From contig JADFPK010000122.1 in the NCBI GenBank assembly GCA_022562375.1, forward strand, positions 1 through 5,941: a stretch of 5,941 nucleotides of DNA. The letters run 5' to 3'. The DNA is from Pseudomonadota bacterium (GTDB taxonomy: Bacteria > Pseudomonadota > Alphaproteobacteria > SMXQ01). Both the position numbers and the translations under genes were made by a program. Below the pieces are notes generated by a model. The model ran no database searches. It saw only the letters and a list, made by a program, of their open reading frames with translations, and was not told the origin of the DNA. Shown here piece by piece: positions 1 to 5,941 of this stretch. How positions within the stretch are numbered: the first letter of the stretch is position 1; every line of letters starts with the position of its first letter.

Positions 1-1450
1 TGTCGGGATCGGCGTCGGGCCTGTCGATCTTGTTGATGGCGACGACGATCGGCACCTCGGCGGCCTTGGCGTGATGGATCGCCTCGACGGTCTGGGGTTT
101 GACCCCGTCATCGGCGGCGACAACCAGAACGACGATGTCCGTCACCTTGGCGCCGCGCGCGCGCATGGCGGTAAACGCCTCGTGGCCCGGCGTGTCGAGG
201 AAGGTGATGTGGTTTCCCGACTTGAGCTCCACCCGGTAGGCGCCGATATGCTGGGTGATGCCGCCGGCCTCGTGGCTGGCGACATCGGTCTGGCGCAGGG
301 CGTCCAAAAGCGACGTCTTGCCGTGATCGACGTGGCCCATGATGGTGACCACCGGCGCCCGGGGCTTGAGGCTCTCCTCGGTGTCGGGCGCGCCCTCGAG
401 GCCGACCTCGACATCGGCTTCGCTGACACGTTTGACGGTATGGCCGAATTCGGCGACCACAAGCTCCGCCGTGTCGGCGTCTATGACCTGGTTGATGGTC
501 GCCATCACGTCCATCTTCATCAGCGTCTTGATCACCTCGGTGCCGCGCTCGGCCATGCGGTTCGACAATTCCTGGACGGTGATCGATTCCGGGATCACGA
601 CATCGCGCACGACCTTGACCAATTCGGCCGGGGAGACGGCTTGCTGGGCGCGTCTTTCCCGCTCGCGCTGGCGGCGCACCGAGGCCAGGCTGCGGACCCG
701 CTCATGGGCGTCATCGTCGAGCGCCCGCGCGATCGTCAGCTTACCGCCGCGGCGGCGTTCAACGTCCCTGCGCAGAGACAGGCTGGGCCGCCTTGCCTCG
801 GACCGCCCGCCCCGCTTGGGCCGTTTCTCCGAGACTTCTTCCGCGGCGGCTTCCTCTACCGCCTTGGCCGACACCGGGGGCGCTTTCAGTTTCTCGGCGG
901 CCGGCGCGGCAGGCGCCGCCTCTCCGGTGACCTCCTCTGCCTCTTTCTTGACTTCCTCCGGTTTCCCGGGCTCCGGTGTGGGCGCCTCCCCGATCACCGT
1001 CTCGGGGACAACATCGGCGATTTTTGCGCGGAGTCTTTCCTCCGCGAGCACTATTCTTTCCTCTTCCGCTTCCTTGCGAACCTGCTCGCCGGCGCGGATC
1101 GCCCCCTCGAGCGCCCGCGCCCGCGTCGCCTTTTCCTGCTCGGTCAGGGTCCGAAGCTCGGCCTCCCGGGCGGTTTCCGCCGCGCGCGCGGTTGTCACCG
1201 GCCTCGCCTCTCCCGCCGACTCCGGCGGCGCCGCGACCTCCAACCCCGGCTTGACCTCGGTCATGCGGCCGCCGGCACCGGGTGCATAAGTCCGCTTCTT
1301 CTTGACCTCGACTCGCACCGCCTTGGAGCGGCCATGGGAGAAGCTCTGGCGAATCTGGCCAGACTCGACCGTCTTTTTCAGCTCCAGACGGCCGGGCCGC
1401 GACAGCGTCAGCGGCTTCTTCCCTTGTTGTTCGTCCGTGGCGTCCGTCAT
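1..1450 (-). CDS. infB: Translation initiation factor IF-2 (5' part, runs off left edge)
   Basis: IF-2 is the GTPase that brings fMet-tRNA to the 30S subunit and promotes 50S joining. The 483 visible residues begin [20 protein letters not shown], the IF-2-associated N-terminal segment typical of Alphaproteobacteria (about 1-60). A Glu/Ala/Arg-rich linker follows, probably coiled coil at about 83-145 and Pro/Ala/Glu-rich after that, with a basic [13 protein letters not shown] block near 245. The IF2_N helical domain lies at about 283-345 ([20 protein letters not shown]). The GTPase domain shows G1 GHVDHGKT at 372-379, a [10 protein letters not shown] switch I, G3 DTPGH at 419-423 and G4 NKID at 473-476. 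The rest of the G domain and the C-terminal domains lie beyond the edge. I chose the ATG at 1450 because the family's conserved N-terminus starts there. An AGAGG at 1462-1466, 11 nt upstream, overlaps the stop of the preceding gene. The 14-nt gap implies cotranscription with nusA. The frame is intact throughout. Confidence 0.97.
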   Translation of the reverse strand, partial: MTDATDEQQGKKPLTLSRPGRLELKKTVESGQIRQSFSHGRSKAVRVEVKKKRTYAPGAGGRMTEVKPGLEVAAPPESAGEARPVTTARAAETAREAELRTLTEQEKATRARALEGAIRAGEQVRKEAEEERIVLAEERLRAKIADVVPETVIGEAPTPEPGKPEEVKKEAEEVTGEAAPAAPAAEKLKAPPVSAKAVEEAAAEEVSEKRPKRGGRSEARRPSLSLRRDVERRRGGKLTIARALDDDAHERVRSLASVRRQRERERRAQQAVSPAELVKVVRDVVIPESITVQELSNRMAERGTEVIKTLMKMDVMATINQVIDADTAELVVAEFGHTVKRVSEADVEVGLEGAPDTEESLKPRAPVVTIMGHVDHGKTSLLDALRQTDVASHEAGGITQHIGAYRVELKSGNHITFLDTPGHEAFTAMRARGAKVTDIVVLVVAADDGVKPQTVEAIHHAKAAEVPIVVAINKIDRPDADPD

Positions 1451-1464
1451 CCTAAACCGAGCCT

Positions 1465-2127
1465 CTAACCCAACTCTCCGGCCGTCGATTCTCTCGCCGC
1501 CGGCGCCGCGCCGGACCGCAATCCGGCGAGGCGCCCGGCTTCCACCTCGAAGCGCCGGGCCAAACGGCCGTGGCCAAGCGCGACGTGCATCACATGGCCG
1601 CGCCCCAGCGCCGCCGCCAATTCCTCGCCCCTGAAAAGGTCGATCAGAGGCAGATCCGGCGCCAGCGCCCGCAATTTGGCGCGGCCCCCGGCGGCACTTT
1701 CCCGCGCCGTCACCAGCACCGCCGCCTTGCCGGCATTGAGCATGGCGCTGACCTTTTCGGACCCCGCGGCGACCATCCCGGCGCGCCGCGCCAGCCCCAG
1801 CAGATCGAGACAGCGCCCCGCCAGCAGGCGCTCCACCTGATCGGCCAAATTCTCGCCGATCACCACCTCCGCCCTGGCCGATCGCCGGAAATGGCCGCCG
1901 GCGCAAGCGGTATTTATCACATCCCGGCGCGCGCTCAACCAAATTCCCCGGCCCGGCAACGTGCCGGCGATATCGGGCACCAGGCGCCGTCCGGGACCGA
2001 CGACGAACCGTACCAGGCGTTCACGGGGCGAAACTTCGCCGCTGACGATGCATCGCCGCGTGTTCGCCGTCGCGTCGCCGCCCTGATGGGCGGACCCGGG
2101 TCCGGATTCGTCTGCCGTTCTCGCCAT
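1465..2127 (-). CDS. ylxR: YlxR (DUF448) - L7Ae-like fusion, RNA-binding protein
   Basis: This 220-residue protein has two RNA-binding-type domains. Residues about 22-95 match YlxR/DUF448: [19 protein letters not shown] with Cys26, then LPGRGIWLS (PGRG at 58-61), Cys75 and a basic FRRSAR end. Residues about 104-192 look like the L7Ae/L30e (YlxQ-like) fold: [18 protein letters not shown], then [11 protein letters not shown] and a later [13 protein letters not shown]. In Firmicutes these are two neighbouring genes, ylxR and ylxQ, between nusA and infB; one fused gene here is, to my knowledge, common in Alphaproteobacteria. B. subtilis YlxR has been reported to bind RNase P RNA, and L7Ae proteins bind kink-turns. 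The exact role here is inferred only. The C-terminus (about 195-220) is Ala/Gly-rich and looks disordered. The ATG at 2127 is the first standard start after an in-frame stop, which is the nusA stop codon itself. A strong AGGAGG-type site lies rather far upstream (see separate entry). Confidence 0.93.
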   Translation of the reverse strand: MARTADESGPGSAHQGGDATANTRRCIVSGEVSPRERLVRFVVGPGRRLVPDIAGTLPGRGIWLSARRDVINTACAGGHFRRSARAEVVIGENLADQVERLLAGRCLDLLGLARRAGMVAAGSEKVSAMLNAGKAAVLVTARESAAGGRAKLRALAPDLPLIDLFRGEELAAALGRGHVMHVALGHGRLARRFEVEAGRLAGLRSGAAPAARESTAGELG

Positions 2128-2139
2128 CGGTGTCAGGTT

Positions 2140-3921
2140 TCACCCCTCCTCATTGGTATTCTTGTCCGGCGTATTCCTGTCCGGCGTATTCTTGGCCGGC
2201 GTATTCTTGGCCGGCGTATCCTTGTCCGGCGAGACTTCCCCGCCGACCGTTCCACCGGCGGCTTCTTCCCCCTCGGCCGCGGGCGCGGGTTCGGCTTCCC
2301 CGCCCTCCTCTCCGGCCGGCCCGGTGACGGAAGCGGCCTCTTCGGACGGAATTTCTTCGCCGCCCTCCTCTCCGGCCGGCTCTCCTTCCACCGAAGTTTC
2401 GTCGGTCTCGTCGTCCTCGAACCAGTGGGCACGAGCGGCCATGATCGCCGTGTCGGCGTCCTCGGACGTGATCTCGCCTTCCGGCAGCAACTCCAGAAGC
2501 TCGTCGTTCGCGAGGTCGGCCAAATTTTCGCGCGTCGTGATCCCTTTTTCGCCGAGATGCACGAGCGCCTCCGAGGTCAGGCCCGGTATCTCGTTCAAAT
2601 CCTCGGCGACGTTGAGTTCACGCCGCCTGGCGGCCAGCTTCTCCTCGCGCTCGGTGAGATAGGTCTGGGCGCGGGCGCGCAATTCCTCGGCAACGTCCTC
2701 GTCGAACCCCTCGATGGCGCCAAGATCCTCGACCGGCACGAAGGCGACCTCCTCGACCGCCGAAAATCCCTCGGTGACCAGCAGATGCGCGATCATGTCG
2801 TCGACATCGAGGGCCTCGATGAACATCTGCGAACGGGATTGGAACTCCTCGGTCCGGCGCTCCGATTCCTGTGCTTCCGTCAGGATGTCGATGTACCAGC
2901 CGGTGAGTTGAGAGGCGAGGCGCACGTTCTGCCCGCGCCGGCCAATGGCGAGGCTCAACTGATCATCGGGCACCACGACCTCGATGCGGTTGGCGTCCTC
3001 GTCCAGCACCACCTTGGTGACTTCCGCCGGCGCCAAGGCGTTGACGACGAAGGTGGCGTGATCCGGCGACCATGGGATGATGTCGATCTTCTCGCCCTGC
3101 AACTCGCCGACCACGGCCTGGACGCGGCTGCCGCGCATGCCGACGCATGCGCCGACGGGGTCGATGCTGGAATCGTTGGACAGGACGGCGATCTTGGCCC
3201 GGCTTCCGGGGTCTCGGGCGACCGACTTGATCTCGATGATGCCGTCATAGACTTCCGGCACTTCCTGGGCGAACAACTTGGTGGTGAATTCCGGCCGCGT
3301 GCGCGACAGGAAAATCTGCGGTCCCCGCACTTCCTCGCGCACATCGTAAATGTAGGCGCGGACGCGATCGCCCTGGCGTAGATTTTCGCGGGGTACGCAC
3401 TCGTCGCGTCTAAGCACGGCTTCGGCGCGGCCGAGGTCCACCGTCACGTTGCCGAACTCCACCCGCTTGACGAGGCCGTTGACGATATCGCCGACCCGGT
3501 CCTTGTATTCCGCGTACTGGCGTTGGCGTTCGGCCTCGCGAACCTTCTGGACGATGACCTGCTTGGCGGTCTGCGCGGCGATACGGCCGAAATCGATGGG
3601 CGGCAAGGGATCGATGATGAATTCGCCGAGCTCGGTATCGGATTTCAGCGCCAGCGCGTCGCCGAGCGAGATTTGCATGGCATCGTCCTCGACCGGATCG
3701 GCGACCTCGCGATAACGCCAGAGGCTGATCTGTCCGGTCGTGCGGTTGATATCGGCGCGGATATCGTATTCGTGGCCGTATTTCGAACGGCCCGCCTTCT
3801 GGATCGCCTGCTCCATGGCTTCCAGCACTTCCTCGCGGTCTATGCCTTTTTCGCGGGCGACATTGTCCGCCACCTGTAGCAGTTCCGGTTTAACCAGCCC
3901 CGGGAGCGCTTCCATCGTCAT
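2140..3921 (-). CDS. nusA: Transcription termination/antitermination factor NusA
   Basis: NusA binds RNA polymerase and modulates pausing, intrinsic and Rho termination, and rRNA antitermination. The 593-residue product has the full alphaproteobacterial layout. The N-terminal polymerase-binding domain is at about 8-130 (ELLQVADNVAREKGIDREEV). S1 is at about 141-208. KH1 is at about 240-285, with the GxxG loop GMRG at 261-264. KH2 is at about 300-350, with GRRG at 327-330 followed by QNVRLASQLTGW. Two acidic helix-hairpin-helix repeats sit at about 370-425 and 437-500, ending in ARAHWFEDD. Residues 503-593 form an extra acidic, low-complexity tail. It contains PAGEEGGE twice (515-522, 535-542) and ends in five pentapeptide repeats (565-589) plus NEEG. 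E. coli NusA has 495 residues, so this tail accounts for most of the difference. The ATG at 3921 is preferred over the ATG at 3915 because GAAGGG (3933-3938) lies 11 nt upstream. The rimP stop is 6 nt away, so translation is probably coupled. Confidence 0.98.
   Translation of the reverse strand: MTMEALPGLVKPELLQVADNVAREKGIDREEVLEAMEQAIQKAGRSKYGHEYDIRADINRTTGQISLWRYREVADPVEDDAMQISLGDALALKSDTELGEFIIDPLPPIDFGRIAAQTAKQVIVQKVREAERQRQYAEYKDRVGDIVNGLVKRVEFGNVTVDLGRAEAVLRRDECVPRENLRQGDRVRAYIYDVREEVRGPQIFLSRTRPEFTTKLFAQEVPEVYDGIIEIKSVARDPGSRAKIAVLSNDSSIDPVGACVGMRGSRVQAVVGELQGEKIDIIPWSPDHATFVVNALAPAEVTKVVLDEDANRIEVVVPDDQLSLAIGRRGQNVRLASQLTGWYIDILTEAQESERRTEEFQSRSQMFIEALDVDDMIAHLLVTEGFSAVEEVAFVPVEDLGAIEGFDEDVAEELRARAQTYLTEREEKLAARRRELNVAEDLNEIPGLTSEALVHLGEKGITTRENLADLANDELLELLPEGEITSEDADTAIMAARAHWFEDDETDETSVEGEPAGEEGGEEIPSEEAASVTGPAGEEGGEAEPAPAAEGEEAAGGTVGGEVSPDKDTPAKNTPAKNTPDRNTPDKNTNEEG
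2143..2150 (-). promoter_or_regulatory. Strong Shine-Dalgarno for ylxR embedded in the nusA 3' end
   Basis: The last nusA sense codons (Asn-Glu-Glu-Gly) spell AGGAGGGG on the minus strand, the strongest ribosome-binding match in the window. The ylxR ATG at 2127 is 15 nt downstream of this stretch, longer than usual. An in-frame CTG at 2136 would be 8 nt from the AGGAGG core. The overlap suggests reinitiation or coupled translation from nusA to ylxR. Confidence 0.55.
2156..2230. repeat. 15-bp tandem repeat, five copies, in the nusA 3' end
   Basis: Five perfect-length head-to-tail units of 15 bp (plus-strand unit gtattcttgtccggc and variants) occupy 2156-2230 without gaps. Copies 3 and 4 are identical; the others differ at one to three positions. 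Fifteen bases keep the nusA frame, so each unit encodes one pentapeptide of the form Pro-Asp/Ala-Lys/Arg-Asn/Asp-Thr (residues 565-589). Copy number could vary by slippage without breaking the gene. Confidence 0.95.
2300..2380. repeat. 21-bp direct repeats, 60 bp apart, in the nusA acidic tail
   Basis: The same 21 bp occur at 2300-2320 and 2360-2380, exactly 60 bp (20 codons) apart. Both encode Pro-Ala-Gly-Glu-Glu-Gly-Gly-Glu in NusA. Residues 511-530 and 531-550 agree at about half of their positions, which fits an old 60-bp duplication. Confidence 0.85.
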
Positions 3922-3927
3922 CTCGAT

Positions 3928-4422
3928 CTATACCCTTCTTTGCCGTTGCGTCGCGGCAATCAGTTCATCCGATAGTACCAGTTTCGCCCGGTGGATTTCG
4001 CCAAAGGGCAATTCGGTCTCTCCCTCGGCGAGCGCGATACGCACGCCTGCCTCCGTCGTCCCCAGAAGCTTGCCGCGAAACCGCTTGCGGCCGGCAATGG
4101 GCCGGGCGGTTTCGATCTTGGCCTCGAACCCGGTGAAGCGCTCGAAATCCTGAGAGCGCACCAGGGGACGGTCGATGCCGGGCGAGGACACCTCCAGGGT
4201 GTAGGACCCCGGCAGCGGGTCCTCGACATCGAGAACCGCCGAAACGGCGTGGCTGATCTCGGCGCAATCGTCGACCGTCATGGCGCCGCCGCCCAGGCGT
4301 TCCGCCATGACCTGCAGGGTGGTGCGGACCGTGCCTTGCACCATCACCCTGACGAGGTCGAAACCCATGGCTTCGAGTACCGGCCGGAGCAACGCCTCCA
4401 CCCGGTCACGCACTTGGTTCAT
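3928..4422 (-). CDS. rimP: Ribosome maturation factor RimP
   Basis: RimP (formerly YhbC/YlxS) assists late 30S subunit assembly. From the ATG at 4422 the product has 164 residues, close to the usual 150-180. The N-terminal alpha/beta domain holds VRDRVEALLRPVLEAMGFDL (4-23) and the family signature YTLEVSSPGIDRPL (74-87). The C-terminal SH3-like barrel starts at about residue 95 with FTGFEAKIETARPIAGRKRFRG. The reading frame stays open upstream to 4539. I reject that longer form because its 39 extra residues are Pro/Arg/Gly-rich, unlike the family, and would be encoded inside the leader hairpin region. GGAAGG at 4429-4434 sits 6 nt before the ATG at 4422 but directly abuts the other ATG at 4428, so 4422 is the better start. 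rimP is the first gene of the tight rimP-nusA-ylxR-infB unit. Confidence 0.96.
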   Translation of the reverse strand: MNQVRDRVEALLRPVLEAMGFDLVRVMVQGTVRTTLQVMAERLGGGAMTVDDCAEISHAVSAVLDVEDPLPGSYTLEVSSPGIDRPLVRSQDFERFTGFEAKIETARPIAGRKRFRGKLLGTTEAGVRIALAEGETELPFGEIHRAKLVLSDELIAATQRQRRV

Positions 4423-4428
4423 ACCCAT

Positions 4429-4434
4429 CCTTCC
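4429..4434 (-). promoter_or_regulatory. rimP ribosome binding site (decides the start)
   Basis: GGAAGG on the minus strand lies 6 nt before the ATG at 4422 and directly against the ATG at 4428. The spacing favours 4422 as the rimP start and rules against the upstream extension of the frame. Confidence 0.7.
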
Positions 4435-4515
4435 GCGCCCGGAGTTCCCAGCGGGGTTGCGACGCCCGGGCGCCCGATCGGCAATCCCGGGCCGGTCGGC
4501 CGGAACACGGCCAAC

Positions 4516-4570
4516 AAAAAAAGCCGGCCGGTGGTTCAACCCCCGAACGACTTAACCTTATGAACCGGCC
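4516..4570 (-). terminator. Terminator-like hairpin in the rimP leader (candidate attenuator)
   Basis: On the minus strand the arm GGCCGGTTCA (4570-4561) can pair with TGAACC plus GGCC (4538-4533 and 4529-4526), leaving a 3-nt bulge and a 22-nt loop. GGC and then seven T residues (4522-4516) follow. That is an intrinsic-terminator layout, although the U-run starts 3 nt after the stem and the loop is long. It lies downstream of the predicted promoter and upstream of rimP. It could therefore stop both metK-trmB readthrough and transcripts from the operon's own promoter. Confidence 0.5.
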
Positions 4571-4589
4571 CGAACTTGACGTTGCTAGA

Positions 4590-4617
4590 AATATAGCCAT
4601 CTTCGGCGCCGCTTCAA
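4590..4617 (-). promoter_or_regulatory. Predicted sigma70-type promoter for rimP-nusA-ylxR-infB
   Basis: On the minus strand, TTGAAG (4617-4612) and TATATT (4595-4590) are separated by 16 nt. They match the -35 and -10 consensus at 4/6 and 5/6 positions. The stretch is A/T-rich relative to its surroundings and lies in the only sizeable gap upstream of rimP. Transcription would start near 4583, giving a leader of about 160 nt before the rimP ATG. This is inferred from sequence only; readthrough from metK-trmB may also feed the operon. Confidence 0.55.
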
Positions 4618-4624
4618 GTGCTTT

Positions 4625-4641
4625 AGAGGGCACCAGAGGGC
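4625..4641. repeat. Pair of 7-bp direct repeats upstream of the predicted rimP promoter
   Basis: AGAGGGC occurs at 4625-4631 and again at 4635-4641 (plus strand), a 10-bp period. The pair lies about 8-24 bp upstream of the predicted -35 hexamer, roughly at -42 to -58 from the inferred start site. The geometry could suit a regulator binding one face of the helix, but the motif is short and may be chance. Confidence 0.35.
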
Positions 4642-4661
4642 TTTTATCTTAACTTTCTCAT

Positions 4662-5408
4662 TCAACGGGAAGACGGTGCCTGGGGCCTCCGGCGGCGCCT
4701 GAATCCCAGGAACACGCAGGCCCGGCCCTGATCGGCGGCCTTGCCCTCGTAACGCGTGGGGACCGATCCCTCGGGACGTTGGCGCCACGACCGCGGGCCA
4801 CGGGCAAGCCAAACGAAATCGGCATGGTCGAGAACATGCTCGAGCGTCCAGCGGACGTAACCGGCATCGTCGCTGGCGAATCGAAACTCTCCTTCGTCCT
4901 TGAGAACCGAGGCCAGGGCATCGAGGCTCGCCGGCGAGATGAAGCGGCGCTTATGGTGTCTCTTTTTCGGCCACGGGTCGGGGAACAAAATGCCGACGCG
5001 GCCGATGCTGGCCGGCTCGAGCCTCTCGATCAACGTCCGCGCGTCGCCCATCAGCACCCGGATGTTGTTGAGGCCATGGCGCTCGATCTCACGCAGCAGG
5101 CCGGCGACCCCGTTGATATAAGGCTCGCAGCCGATGAAGCCGATCTCCGGGTGGTTCCGGGCTTGAGCCGCCAGGTGTTCGCCGGCGCCGAAACCGACCT
5201 CGAGCCAGACGTCCCGTGGAACGAATCCGCCGGCGAACAGGGCGCCGGGGTCAAGGGGGGCGTCCGCTTCGGCCGGGACATCGATGGCCAAGCGTGGCAA
5301 CAGATCGGCGAGGAGGGCCTTGCGGCCCGGTCTCAATCGCCGGCCGCGGCGGCGGCCATAGAGGATGCGCCGCCGCTTGTCCAGGCCGGGACCAGATCCG
5401 GGTTTCAT
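4662..5408 (-). CDS. trmB: tRNA (guanine-N7-)-methyltransferase TrmB
   Basis: TrmB transfers a methyl group from S-adenosylmethionine to N7 of G46 in the variable loop of many tRNAs. In the 248-residue form (ATG at 5408), a basic start (KRRRILYGRRRGRRLRPGR, 11-29) precedes the Rossmann methyltransferase domain. The SAM-binding motif I is LEVGFGAGEH (69-78), the acidic residue after strand 2 is in GCEPY (93-97), and GDAR is at 121-124. The TrmB signature FPDPWPKKRHHKRR is at 142-155, and the C-terminal TRYEGKA is at 218-224. All expected active-site elements are present. The C-terminus ends in an Arg-rich run (237-241) and PQAPSSR. The start is uncertain: TTG 5417, GTG 5411 and ATG 5408 are in frame close together, behind an AAAGGCGG stretch (5419-5426). 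The ATG is chosen by default. The gene sits about 70 nt downstream of metK, whose product makes the methyl donor. Confidence 0.96.
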   Translation of the reverse strand: MKPGSGPGLDKRRRILYGRRRGRRLRPGRKALLADLLPRLAIDVPAEADAPLDPGALFAGGFVPRDVWLEVGFGAGEHLAAQARNHPEIGFIGCEPYINGVAGLLREIERHGLNNIRVLMGDARTLIERLEPASIGRVGILFPDPWPKKRHHKRRFISPASLDALASVLKDEGEFRFASDDAGYVRWTLEHVLDHADFVWLARGPRSWRQRPEGSVPTRYEGKAADQGRACVFLGFRRRRRPQAPSSR

Positions 5409-5455
5409 CACTAGCAAACCGCCTTTCGAGGCCGGCGCGGCGGCTAACGCTTCAA

Positions 5456-5477
5456 CCGGCCGACCCCGATCGGCCGG
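5456..5477 (-). other. Perfect GC-rich hairpin touching the metK stop codon
   Basis: CCGGCCGA (5477-5470) and TCGGCCGG (5463-5456) form a perfect 8-bp inverted repeat with a 6-nt loop. It begins at the base right after the metK TGA. No T-run follows, so it does not meet the usual intrinsic-terminator pattern. It may protect the metK 3' end, pause polymerase, or act as a weak terminator before trmB. Confidence 0.5.
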
Positions 5478-5941
5478 TCAACCGAAGGCAGACTTCAAAT
5501 CGGCGACCAGGTCCTCTCGCTCCCACGAAAACCCGCCGTCGGGGTCCGGCGCGCGGCCAAAATGGCCATATGCCGCCGTGCGTGCGTAGATCGGCTTGTT
5601 GAGTTCCAAATGCTCTCGGATGCCGCGCGGGCTCAAATCCATGACCTCCTGCAGAACCTGGCCGAGCTTTTCCTCGTCGCCCTGCCCGGTGCCGCAGGTG
5701 TTGACATAAACCGACAGCGGTTTGGCCACGCCGATGGCATAGGAAATCTGAATGATACAGCGCTCCGCGAGGCCGGCGGCGACCACGTTCTTGGCGAGAT
5801 AGCGCGCGGCGTAAGCGGCCGAGCGGTCGACCTTGCTGGGGTCCTTGCCCGAAAAGGCGCCGCCGCCATGGGGCGCGGCGCCACCGTAGGTGTCGACGAT
5901 GATCTTGCGCCCGGTCAGGCCGGTATCGCTGTCCGGGCCGC
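5478..5941 (-). CDS. metK: S-adenosylmethionine synthetase MetK (3' part, runs off right edge)
   Basis: MetK makes S-adenosylmethionine from methionine and ATP. The 153 C-terminal residues are visible, out of about 385-400 expected. The fragment starts [20 protein letters not shown] and contains the glycine-rich phosphate-binding signature GGGAFSGKD at 5841-5867, followed by [18 protein letters not shown]. Further on are [20 protein letters not shown], a Pro-Arg-Gly-Ile segment ([28 protein letters not shown]) and the terminal [15 protein letters not shown]. All are normal for the C-terminal domain. The frame is open to the window edge, so the start and the first two domains are outside. The stop TGA (5478-5480) touches a GC-rich hairpin. 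In many alphaproteobacteria metK directly precedes trmB, as here. Confidence 0.97.
   Translation of the reverse strand, partial: GPDSDTGLTGRKIIVDTYGGAAPHGGGAFSGKDPSKVDRSAAYAARYLAKNVVAAGLAERCIIQISYAIGVAKPLSVYVNTCGTGQGDEEKLGQVLQEVMDLSPRGIREHLELNKPIYARTAAYGHFGRAPDPDGGFSWEREDLVADLKSAFG

Noticed and set aside
71..1468. 465-codon open frame on the plus strand opposite infB, and overlapping shorter plus-strand frames
   Set aside because: infB on the minus strand shows all IF-2 motifs through this stretch. The plus-strand product is low-complexity Arg/Leu/Gly sequence without a family signature.
2156..2230. CRISPR-like array
   Set aside because: The units are only 15 bp, directly adjacent without spacers, and in frame inside nusA.
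2130..2432. Pro/Arg-rich small open frames on both strands over the 15-bp repeats (2130-2327 plus, 2133-2432 minus)
   Set aside because: They are other-frame readings of the repetitive nusA tail; the periodic peptides come from the DNA repeat itself.
1570..3381. 603-codon open frame on the plus strand opposite ylxR and nusA
   Set aside because: It lies antisense to two genes with clear domain motifs. Its translation is rich in Arg/Gly/Pro/Leu with no recognisable domain, and long antisense frames are expected from GC-biased third positions.
4423..4539. 39-residue N-terminal extension of RimP starting at 4539
   Set aside because: The extension is unlike RimP N-termini, would be encoded across the leader hairpin and T-run, and a well-placed GGAAGG supports the ATG at 4422.
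4423..4661. tRNA gene upstream of rimP, as with metY in E. coli
   Set aside because: I see no cloverleaf, T-loop GTTCRA-type box with matching arms, or CCA end in the gap; the inverted repeat there fits a terminator hairpin instead.
4779..5414. 211-codon plus-strand open frame opposite trmB
   Set aside because: It is a mirror of the TrmB coding sequence, with no supporting ribosome-binding site or motif seen.
5478..5786. Short 102-residue gene starting at 5786
   Set aside because: The start is an internal GTG codon of metK; the same frame stays open to the right edge with strong MetK motifs, so this is the 3' part of a larger gene.

Overview
The window carries the core translation/transcription gene cluster of a GC-rich alphaproteobacterium. 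All six genes lie on the minus strand, in transcription order metK (3' part) > trmB > rimP > nusA > ylxR-type gene > infB (5' part). Three features point to Alphaproteobacteria, possibly a Rhodospirillales-like lineage: the gene order, the IF-2 N-terminus (a [20 protein letters not shown] start followed by a long charged linker), and a YlxR protein fused to an L7Ae-like domain. The exact taxon cannot be fixed from this sequence.

Layout from the right edge leftwards. metK runs in from the right edge and ends at 5478; a perfect GC-rich hairpin touches its stop codon. trmB follows after about 70 nt and ends at 4662. A 239-nt gap (4423-4661) holds a plausible sigma70-type promoter, a pair of 7-bp direct repeats just upstream of it, and a hairpin followed by seven T residues. 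The hairpin lies between the promoter and rimP, so it looks like a leader terminator or attenuator. rimP, nusA, ylxR and infB then follow with gaps of only 6, 12 and 14 nt, which indicates one operon. infB leaves the left edge inside its GTPase domain.

How the genes fit together: RimP matures the 30S subunit. NusA controls RNA polymerase pausing, termination and antitermination, including on rRNA. YlxR/L7Ae is a probable RNA-binding protein. IF-2 loads initiator tRNA. TrmB makes m7G46 in tRNA, and MetK supplies its S-adenosylmethionine. In E. coli this operon is known to be feedback-controlled through NusA, which makes the leader hairpin interesting.

This is a conserved housekeeping locus. 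I see no mobile element, CRISPR array, tRNA, defence system or new gene family. The unusual points are the leader hairpin, a 15-bp x 5 tandem repeat encoding the NusA C-terminal end, a second 60-bp-period duplication in the NusA acidic tail, and a ribosome-binding site for ylxR embedded in the last codons of nusA. Long plus-strand open frames opposite nusA, infB and trmB are shadows produced by GC-rich codon usage.
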